A stretch of DNA of 64,000 nt from Charina bottae. Lineage: Eukaryota; Chordata; Lepidosauria; Squamata; Charinaidae. A program made the position numbers and the translations under genes. The notes beneath the pieces are model-generated. The model did no database searches. It was not told the DNA's origin and saw only the letters and a list, made by a program, of their open reading frames with translations. Below, in pieces: positions 55,720 through 64,000 of the stretch (positions are counted from its first letter, which is position 1; the number at the start of each line of letters is the position of its first letter). The stretch lies in assembly GCA_023362775.1 (NCBI GenBank), contig JALMGJ010000005.1, forward strand, positions 90,294,421 to 90,358,420, in the 5' to 3' direction.

Positions 55720-56097
55720 TAATTGAGACATGCTATTTGCTTAATCAAGATTTGGTACACCACTTTTGTTCTCTTGAAGTTTCCTTTTCAAGAGCAAGTC
55801 GGAACTTCATACCTTTGAGAGGACGGTAATCTTTATATGAGTCACCGCACTCCATCTCTATAAAGGCGGTTTTGATGGATCTCTCTGTCTGATAACTGAT
55901 CCAATTGTAGTTGGTGGAGAGATGCCCAAGAATTACTCAGAGAATGTTTGTTAGAACAGTAAATCATTTAGAGACACCGCAGGCTGTCTGCTTTGTGTCA
56001 AAGGAGCTTTTAGTGTAAAAATACTCTCAGAACACACTAGTAGTTTTCCTATGAAACACTCCGGGACCTTGACTTGTAGTGTGAAAGTCCCCAAAGT

Positions 56098-56415
56098 ACT
56101 TCATGATCAGTTTCCACTAACTAGGCTAAGAAGCCTATTGGAGTTGTTGGTAGTCAGAATAAGCTGATTCATAGCTAAAATACGTATCTGGAGAGGCTCG
56201 GTTTGAAGCACAAGTCATTTTGGAGCATTTCAAATGAGAGACAACCAATGACAATACAATGAACAACTTCATGATCAGTTTCCACTAACTAGGCTAAGAA
56301 GCCTATTGGAGTTGTTGGTAGTCAGAATAAGCTGATTCATAGCTAAAATACGTATCTGGAGAGGCTCGGTTTGAAGCACAAGTCATTTTGGAGCATTTCA
56401 AATGAGAGACAACCA
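56098..56415 (+). repeat. direct repeat of 150 bp, two apparently identical copies
   Basis: 56098-56247 and 56266-56415 read the same from ACTTCATGATCAG to GAGAGACAACCA, with an 18-bp spacer. I saw no difference between copies. The sequence is not a recognised transposon. Confidence 0.93.
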
Positions 56416-57451
56416 GTACCCAAGCTGGAGGAGAGGAAGGAAATAGGATGGTTTTCTTTTAAATTAGTTTAGCTCATGGCCCATTCATTATTTCTCTAAC
56501 AGCATGACACTTGAATTAGTACATTCACACAGTGGTTTGTGATAATCATGATCAATGATCAGCCATTACTATAAAAAGAACCATTGAAATCAATGAAACC
56601 AAAAGCATTAAGGGATGTGGGTTAATGCTAGGCAGAACATGTGGAAGTATTTCCACATTATAAGCTATAGGTGATTGATTAATTTGATTGTCTTAGCTCT
56701 ATGGTTGAACCTGTTATTTGTAAACTAGAGTTAATGGCCTGTTATGCAGGAAGCTGAATATGATCAAACCATGGTGAAAAGAAACCACGATGTAGTATGA
56801 TGCATGAACTCAGCCACTGGCAAAATTTCAGGAGTCATTCTTTGGTGGCATAGCACAAAATGTTGAAACCCGATTATCATGAACCTGGTTTACTGCAGAA
56901 CTTGTTGCTCCTGCATGGGGAGAGATGCATAGCATCACATTCTGTCTCAGACTCTTGGCTCACATCTTCTTTAGTAAGTGTAAAGCTAGGCTTTGAAGTG
57001 AGCTTATAGATTCAGGCTTGGTAAAGTAACAAGGATCTGATATTAACATAATTCTAATCTTTTCTGCTGCTGTTCCTTCTGTTTCTCTACCTTCTCCCTC
57101 TTCTATCGCTCCTTCTCATTCAATCCCACTCCTTCACCTTTTCCTATCTCTCTTCGTTCTCCTCCTGTAGACCTGTCAGGCCCAGCCCAAGAACAATGAA
57201 GAGTCAGTCCATTCAAACTCCAGTTCTTTCTTTGCTCACACCGTATAGACAGAATCTTGCCAGAGTCTACCTAACCTAAGGGGAAATAACCTGGGAGACT
57301 CTGGGGCGGGGCTATCCTGAACCTCTTCGTTTTCCCACCATTGCCTCCTGGACTCTGCCTCTGCTTATCTCCTCCACCTCCTTGGAATGTGCTCCCTCCT
57401 TCCTGAGAACCAGCGGCACCACCAAAATCCACCACTACACCACCACCTCCT

Positions 57452-57535
57452 GACTTTCCTCCTCCTCCTCCTCCTCCTCCTCCTCCTCCTCCTCCTCCTC
57501 CTCCTCCTCCTCCTCCTCTTCCTTCTTCTAGAACT
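57452..57535. repeat. (CCT)n microsatellite
   Basis: A run of CCT triplets in a longer CT-rich region (57060-57600), which yields poly-Leu and poly-Gly ORFs. Confidence 0.95.
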
Positions 57536-58704
57536 TCTCTTCCTCCTATCTCCCTTCCTTCTCCCTCTCCTCCTCCTCTACCTTCTATCGCTCTCCTCCC
57601 CCTATGCCCTTTCATATGTTTCTTCTGATTCAGTCAGTTCATTTAAGTAACTGAAAGTCTTTTGTTGTATTGGCAATAGTCAGCAGTTTTATTCTATTCT
57701 TCCAAAGGTAGCAAGGGCCTCTATCCATCTTCTAGGCTTGTCCAGACCAGAAGCCTGGGAGAGACAAGGGTAGACAGCTGCTGCTTCTCTAAAGCCTAGC
57801 CAGAGATACCCAACCTAAGGCCCAGGGCAGAATATGTCACCAAAATCTGGAGCGCAACCTTCAGAAAGCCTTCCCAAAGTTGTCAACAAGTTGTAATTTT
57901 TAAGGGAAGGGAAGAGGGAATCAATTAAACCCATGACTGGGAAGAATTATATTAAGTCTATTAAATCAATTCAATTTTAACGTAATGTACATGAAATCAA
58001 ATTTATTTCATGTCCTCCCCCAGCTACTTTTTGGAGTTTGCTATCTCGCAGGTTATAATAATGGAATGTGCTTTAATGTAGCTTTTCCACTGGGCCTTAA
58101 ATTGTATTGCTGGCAGAAAAGCCGGGATTCTTGCTGTCTTTGTTTCTTTCCTCTGGTTTTAAGAACAAGTCATGATTGTGTTATTTGCCTTGCCAAAGAA
58201 TGTTTTTGTATTTCGGATTTGGTCAAGGCTGGCGGCTCAGTTGCTTTGACAGAAGCGATCAGCCCAGTGGTTGGCTGAACATGGGCCTACAGTTCTAAAA
58301 AATGAAGCTTTGTGAAGAAGACAGATCTTGCCATGAGGATCAAAGGTAGGAAAACTGAGAAGGGAATCCGAATGTTTAAAAGGCTTCAAACAAAATTTAT
58401 TAACTGGATTGACTTATTCCTTTATCAAACATTGCTCTTGAGCTTTGTGGTTGTTTATTCATATTTTGTTTGGTGTGCAAGCTAACAAATAGACATTTTT
58501 TAGTGAAGCTCAGGTATAAAAAGGGGCAGGGCTTCAATTGCAAAGTCACAGCCACCATCTTGACTTTTTTGACCCCCTCTGCAAGTGCCTCTGGTGAAAC
58601 CTGGCGTGTTTTCTTTTAATAAATCTTAGTTTGTTGTCTGTGCTCAAGACTACATTCAAATGCTTAGCATGTTATCAGCCCCACAAAAGTTACAGAGGGG
58701 AAAT

Positions 58705-58706
<2 letters not shown>

Positions 58707-58774
<68 letters not shown>

Positions 58775-58835
58775 CATCCCATCCCATCCCATCCCATCCC
58801 ATCCCATCCCATCCCATCCCATCCCATCCCATCCC
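58707..58835. repeat. (TTTC)n-(CCCAT)n compound microsatellite
   Basis: About 65 bp of TTTC repeats joined to about 60 bp of CCCAT pentamers. Confidence 0.97.
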
Positions 58836-58839
58836 TTCG

Positions 58840-59416
58840 ATTTCTCACTGCCCAACTCCCTCAAGGGACTCTGGGCAGTTTACAAATCATCAAAATCTCA
58901 AACATTAAACATTAAAACATTAAAATAACCATTTAGAATACCATAAATATAATACAATTAAGAAGGCAATGTGTTCTTTCAGCCTTGGAAGGGCTATTCT
59001 AGGACTATCCTACTATATTAGCCATCCCCAGGAGTTTCTGATCTTCTTTCCGCCCCAGGCCTGTTGGCAAAGCCAAGTTTTAAGTTGTTTCCTGAAGCCC
59101 AGGAGCAAGGTGAACTGTCTTAACTCTGGGGAAGGATATTCCACAGGGCAGGCGCTGCTGCAGAGAAGGCATGCTTCCGTGACCCCGTGAGATGGAATTC
59201 TTTAACTGATGGGGTCTGTAGCATGCCCTCCCTGCATGACCGGATGGGACGGGCCAATGTGATGGGGATAAGACGGTCCCTTAGGTAACCTGGTCCCATG
59301 CCATGAAGGGCTTTAAAGGTCATAACCAACACCTTGAATTGCACCCGGAAGCAAACTGGAACCCAGTGCAGCTCGCGTAATAATGGTGTCACATGAGTCC
59401 GATATGGGACTTCCAA
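58840..59416 (-). mobile_element. L2/CR1-clade LINE 3' end
   Basis: The minus-strand frame 59416-59120 reads HVTPLLRELHWVPVCFRVQF, then ALHGMGPGYLRDRLIP and HAFSAAAPALWNILPQ, the C-terminal part of the reverse transcriptase. A 3' region toward 58840 follows. The frame is open over 98 codons. Confidence 0.85.
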
Positions 59417-60436
59417 GATGGTTCTTAGATATTTATATATATTCTTGGAACCTGTACTTGTAATTATTTATTTCCTTCCAAAATATAAATTAGACTGGAG
59501 TGGGGTTAGTCTTCTGAAAGATGATGAACAGCATCAACAGCCAAAGTTGCAAAGGAGCTTCAACCCAACTTGGATTTTCCCACTTCCTCAACTTTCTCTG
59601 CCTTTGGTCACTCTTCTTTTGTAAAGCTGAAGCAATCCCAATGTGTGTCATGTTCTAGTATTTATCTCTGAGGCTGAAAAAGCAAGATACAAAGTTATCT
59701 CTGTTCTCAAGGCTAATGAGAGTCTCTTAGCACTGCAAGAGACGCCTGCATTAGTTCTGTTATGTAGGTCACGTATGAAGTAACAGTACACGGATCATGT
59801 AAGAAGAGCTCAGACAGAATGGAAATAATTGCAGAGTGGTAAATGTTTTATAGGATGGAAGTGAGATCCAGGACTCTGCTGGGAGAAATGCATTTTTGTT
59901 CTGGCTGGAGTTGGGTAAACAACAGTTCTGTTCCTGTAATAGAGGGCTGAAAACGTAGTTTTTAACTGAACCTCAGAGAGAGGAACAATATGTTTTCCAC
60001 TTTTTATAAGTTCACAATATGGGATACGAAAATAAGCAAAGTTATGTTATTTCCCAGGGTCATCTCTCTTTTTTTTTTCCTATGCAGACTTAACTGTGTG
60101 CAGCTTACCTTGTTCTTGATAAATTTCATATATTTTCTTGGTTGCTTAAATCAAGAGAGGATATCAAGAAATTGGTCACCGCAGTCCTAGAGTTCATCAA
60201 CTTTTTATCAGAGGGAGCCACTGTTTCCTTGGCTGGAAAAATGCCAGTTGGTTTTCTAATTTGAAAAATAGAATTTATGGCCTGTTCTGTGGGAACTGAT
60301 GTTGGGTGTGATTTGTTCACCTAATTTAAATCAAATCTTCCAAGTGTTATTTACTGTGTCAGTATGAGTAAATGTCAGATGAGTGTGAATTCCAGGTTGA
60401 AATGGCCATCACGAAGTTCACTAGCCAATTTTGAGT

Positions 60437-60880
60437 ATATTGTGAGCCAGTTTGGTCTAGTGGTTAAGGGTGCTGGGCTAGAAACCAGGAGTCTGTGAGT
60501 TCTAGTCCCGCCTTAGGCATGAAAGTCGGCTGGGTGACCTTGGGCCAGTCCCTGTCTCTCAGCCCTAGGAAGGAGCCAATGGGAAACCAGGAGACTGAGA
60601 GTTCTAGTCCCGCCTTAGGCATGAAAGCCGGCTGGGTGACCTTGGGCCAGTCCCTGTCTCTCAGCCCTAGGAAGGAGCCAATGGCAAACCAGGAGACTGA
60701 GAGTTCTAGTCCCGCCTTAGGCATGAAAGCCGGCTGGGTATCCTTGGGCCAGTCACTCTCTCTCAGCCCAACTCACCTCACAGGGTGGTGGTTGTGTAGG
60801 AGGAGGAAGGAGTATTAGGTATGTTTGCCGCCTTGAGTTATTCATAAAAATAAAAATTTAATTAATTAATTAATTAAATA
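60437..60880 (+). mobile_element. tRNA-derived SINE (family 2) with internal 102-bp triplication
   Basis: Head GTGAGCCAGTTTGGTCTAGT and GGTTAAGG, then three 102-bp units starting at AAACCAGGAG (60482, 60584, 60686). The usual 3' body (CTCACCTCACAGGGTGG, GCCGCCTTGAGTTATTC) and an ATTAATTAATTAA tail follow. The units are nearly identical. Confidence 0.92.
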
Positions 60881-61369
60881 TGGTTGTGGAAAGGATAAAA
60901 TGGCACAGAGGCGAAGAGAGAAAACAGCAATGCCTGTAACCTTGAACATTTTGAAGGAAGCATGAGAAACACAGGCAGCAGATTAATTCAGCCAATGTAG
61001 TTTTTGCTGCAAAAAATATAGGCTTTACAATAAACATTTTAGTGTGGCTTCATATAATGCAATGGGGGCAAAAATAAAACAATATTTTAAATTAAAAAAG
61101 AAAAACCTTGGGGGAAAAAGTGGCCGAAATTTGATGAGACCTCGTGTGAGAACCCAATCACATTTTCCAAGGTCTGTGCTCTCACTTGAAATCTAATGAA
61201 ATCTGGGGTGTTTACAAGTTTTTTTTTAAAAAAAATAAATGTATTTGTTATAACTTTGGAGGTCAAGGGGCATCTGGTGATGGCATAACTGCTGGGCTGC
61301 ACATACGTACGTACATACCTCTAAATGTAACCTATGATTAATAGAAGAAAGCACGATATGAATGCAGTC

Positions 61370-61428
61370 TGTGTACGAGTTGGGCGGCCGAGAAGTTCAA
61401 CAAATAAAGAAATAAACAAATAAATGTA
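61370..61428 (+). repeat. L2-like 3' tail
   Basis: GTACGAGTTGGGCGGCCGAG followed by AACAAATAAAGAAATAAACA. Confidence 0.55.
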
Positions 61429-62020
61429 CAGTTTACAGGAAGAGTGTCATGGGCATGCTTGATTTCTGGATCCCAAGAGGAGACAACTTTTCATCTCAAG
61501 GGTTCCACAGGCTGAGTCACAAGCCATACATTGCTCTTCGTTCTTTCTATTTTATGTCTGTCTCGTTTATATATACAGAGAGAGACAGAGATACGTTCCT
61601 TCCTCTCTGTCTTCAGTCTTCACCAGAGTTGCAAAGGAGGGAAAAGGGACAAGACTTCAGTGTTCTGAGATGGTGGTAGGAATCCTGTCTTTTTCTTCTC
61701 TTGCCACCATCCAGAGGCCCAGTGCAAAATTCCTGGCTCTGCAGTGGGCTCTTCCCAGCAACTCACTGAAAACTATAGGCTTCACTCTGCCACTAATTAA
61801 TTCTCCTAATGAAGGAGAGACTGGGCTGCTAATCAGCTGAGCAGCCTCTGAGCACAGATCCTGCATTGAGCAGGGAGTTGGAGTAGATGACTTCTGAGGT
61901 CCCTTCCTCAACTGGAGGAGTTCATAATTCTACAGTTAGTGGTGAGAAGCCCGCAAACAGAGGTCTTCGGCTGGTGGGAGCCAGAAAACGGGTGGGATTT
62001 ATGAATGTAATAGGGAAAGG

Positions 62021-62128
62021 TCTTATGAGACCTCTTCAACTAATGTGTGAGCTGCTGTGATGGATTTGAATAGATGTATCTGCTGGCAGAGATCCTTTGC
62101 TAGAAGGCACCATCCCTTTGAGGCTTGT
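62021..62128. repeat. 108-bp direct repeat R2, copy 1
   Basis: From TCTTATGAGACCTC to TTTGAGGCTTGT. It is repeated without visible change at 63093-63200. Confidence 0.95.
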
Positions 62129-62399
62129 AGACCCATTTGATAATATAGCAAGTTAAGGAGTGAGAGTGCCTTTCCATTAGGAAGGGATGAATCTGTTGTT
62201 TCTGGTTGCTCATTTTGCCTTCATTTATTTTCATCCCCCCCCCTTTTTTTTTTTGCATGACATAAAAAGGAAATTGGCATTTTCATGTATATGAAGTGAT
62301 TTGCCAACAGTTTTCCCTTTCTGCTTTTTGTGGTTTTTTGGAGCATCCTTCCCATAGACATTTATTTGCGTTTTTTAAAAAACGTTCCAATGACTAAAT

Positions 62400-62600
62400 C
62401 ATAGCTTTCCAAACTGTGTGTCGTGACACAGTACTGTGTCGCCTGCACTGTGCAGGTGTGTTGCGCGAAAACCCGGAAGCGCTGATGGCGTGCCGCTGCA
62501 TGCGGTAGCGCGCCATCAGCACTTCCAGGTTTCACGCGACACACCTGCACACCGCCGCCGTTGGTGGGTGTCACCAACAGGAAAAGTTTGGAAAGCTCTG
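62400..62600. mobile_element. hAT-type foldback MITE (MITE C), 8-bp TSD
   Basis: GACTAAAT at 62392-62399 and 62601-62608 flanks a 201-bp element with termini CATAGCTTTCCAAACTGTG and AAAGTTTGGAAAGCTCTG. The interior is a GC-rich hairpin centred near TGCATGCGG, with arms TGTGCAGGTGTGTTGCGCG and CGCGACACACCTGCACA. Its ends correspond, in reverse orientation, to those of 45017-46385. Confidence 0.93.
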
Positions 62601-63092
62601 GACTAAATCATCCCCTTTTGAGACACAACGAATACCAAAGAATTGCTTTATTCCAGTTCGTGCATTGATTGGGACTTGCACAGAGGGGTCAAGATATGAG
62701 TGAATTACAAAATTATTTCCGCTTTGACAAATCAGAAAAACAACTGTTATGGGGAGTAGCTTTATTAAAAAGAAAGGTACCCCAAATAAAATTGTTTCGC
62801 AGAGAGATCTGAAACACACAGAGACAAAATGCACAGGGTAAAAAAAAAAAAAAAGTTGAGAACATGTTCCAAATTGCCCTTTGCATTCTTCCCTCAGACC
62901 CCAGAGCATAGGCAGAGGAACACCATGTGCCCAGTATTTGACGTGTGCTTCTGAAATGCTGAAGGTGGGCTCTGTGGAAACTCTGGTTCATTTTTTCTTA
63001 TGCTGCATTTTTGATAACACATCCAAGCATATCTCTGTTAATAGTTAAGTTTCCAAGACATTCGGATTTCTTCTTCTTCTTGGCTTCTTGGC

Positions 63093-63200
63093 TCTTATGA
63101 GACCTCTTCAACTAATGTGTGAGCTGCTGTGATGGATTTGAATAGATGTATCTGCTGGCAGAGATCCTTTGCTAGAAGGCACCATCCCTTTGAGGCTTGT
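63093..63200. repeat. 108-bp direct repeat R2, copy 2
   Basis: Same sequence as 62021-62128, 1,072 bp downstream in the same orientation. Confidence 0.95.
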
Positions 63201-63237
63201 CGTCCGGTTTCTTGCCTGGTGCCCTAAACCTCTACAG

Positions 63238-63307
63238 CTTGCTGGCTGGGGAGTTCTGGGGGCTGAAGCCCACATATCTTAAAAGTTGCTAAGGTTGAGA
63301 AACACTG
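63238..63307. mobile_element. half copy of hAT-type hairpin MITE B
   Basis: GCTTGCTGGCTGGGGAGTTC to AAGGTTGAGAAACACTG corresponds to the right half of 41053-41169. The left arm is missing. Confidence 0.75.
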
Positions 63308-64000
63308 CTCTACACCAAACTGGCTCAGTTTCATGGTTATAGATCTTTTTTCGTGGGTTGGTTGGCTTTCAAATGTGGAAATCCCCAGCTGTCTTGTATG
63401 CCATCTGGCCTGAGAAGATGTCCTTGCATTCCACCTTCTGGACAAGGCTGTGCTTGCCCTCTGATTTGTGATTGGTTTTCTTCCTCAGTCCATAAACTTG
63501 ATATCTGGTTTCCAAGAGCCTGGTGCTCTGTAGATGTTTTGTTTTGAAAATACTTCCTCATGTCTGAGAAATCAGGGGTGCATCATTGTTAGGAGAACCT
63601 TGATATCTCCTGCCCAATACATCTTGCAATTCCAGGTGGTACCAGTGTCTCACAACTGTCTGGGACTGTATCTGGTTGTTATCATTCCATTCAGCTCCAT
63701 TTCTTTATGTTGGTATGTCTTTCCCAACCTTGGCATTTATCTGGTTCCCATTTATCTGGTTTCTCTGTAGATCGGCCTGCCTTTTTATTATTCATGGTTC
63801 CTGTTCAAGGACTTCACAAGGAGATACTGTTGGACTTCCTCAGCCATTTCAGAAAGTTTCCACTCATTCTTTAATTCATACATTAAGAAGGTTGCTGATA
63901 GCTTCATGTCCACATTAGCAGAAGTTGCCATAGTATACAAAAGAGTTCCTGAAGGAATGACAAGATATAAATCTACCAGCACAGGCTGCCTAAATTCACA

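Larger units (their letters stand above)
48544..64000 (+). other. CSGALNACT2: probable CSGALNACT2 intron 1 (to window end)
   Basis: 15.5 kb with no coding exon recognised on either strand, rich in SINEs, LINE fragments and simple repeats. Segments 48720-49690, 50320-51110, 51430-52830, 52980-53820, 55740-56090, 56420-57440, 57540-58700, 59420-60430, 60890-62020 and 63320-64000 hold nothing I can name, apart from short A-, G- or T-runs. Confidence 0.45.

Noticed and set aside
57271..57650. Poly-Gly / poly-Leu ORFs
   Set aside because: They are translations of the CCT repeat.
63224..63982. Minus-strand ORFs near the window end as part of a gene or retroelement
   Set aside because: The frames are broken and I recognise no motif, so no call is made.

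Overview
The window is vertebrate nuclear DNA from a squamate reptile, most likely a snake. It contains intron-split coding sequence, a CpG island, Bov-B-type LINE 3' ends, many copies of two squamate tRNA-derived SINE families, L2/CR1-like LINE fragments, hAT-type miniature elements and compound GATA/GACA microsatellites. The species call is an inference from this repeat content. There is no bacterial or phage gene organisation here.

Region 1 (1-35.6 kb, + strand) is the 3' half of RET, the receptor tyrosine kinase for GDNF-family ligands. Ten coding exons are intact, with canonical AG/GT boundaries. They match human RET exons 11-20 in order, phase and (except exons 11 and 20) length: 863-1116, 7425-7572, 13236-13343, 15977-16191, 16282-16404, 19358-19428, 25211-25348, 26998-27097, 31322-31469 and 33282-33433. 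They encode the last extracellular cysteines, the transmembrane helix, the juxtamembrane segment, the whole kinase domain and the C-terminal tail. Both known C-terminal isoforms are encoded: RET9 by read-through of the exon-19 donor to a stop at 31499-31501, and RET51 by splicing to exon 20. The last codons of RET51 appear frameshifted by one inserted base relative to the mammalian ending. The introns are filled with repeats.

Region 2 (about 35.6-47.8 kb) is intergenic and dense in repeats. Its most unusual resident is a 1.37-kb hAT-type element (45017-46385) with 8-bp target duplications. It sits inside an L2/CR1-like LINE, and its interior has become a minisatellite of about 21 units of 56/61 bp.

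Region 3 (about 47.8-64.0 kb) begins with a strong CpG island (about 47.83-48.72 kb) holding a full CRE and ending in a good splice donor at 48543/48544. By vertebrate gene order (RET followed by CSGALNACT2) this is best read as the promoter and untranslated first exon of CSGALNACT2. The remaining 15 kb would then be its first intron. No coding exon of that gene was found.

I found no new multi-gene system. The observations most worth checking are the RET51 C-terminal frameshift, the hAT element with the internal minisatellite, a SINE subfamily with an internal 102-bp tandem duplication at two loci, an apparent empty-site/filled-site pair for a hAT insertion, two pairs of apparently identical short direct repeats, and several long hairpin elements.
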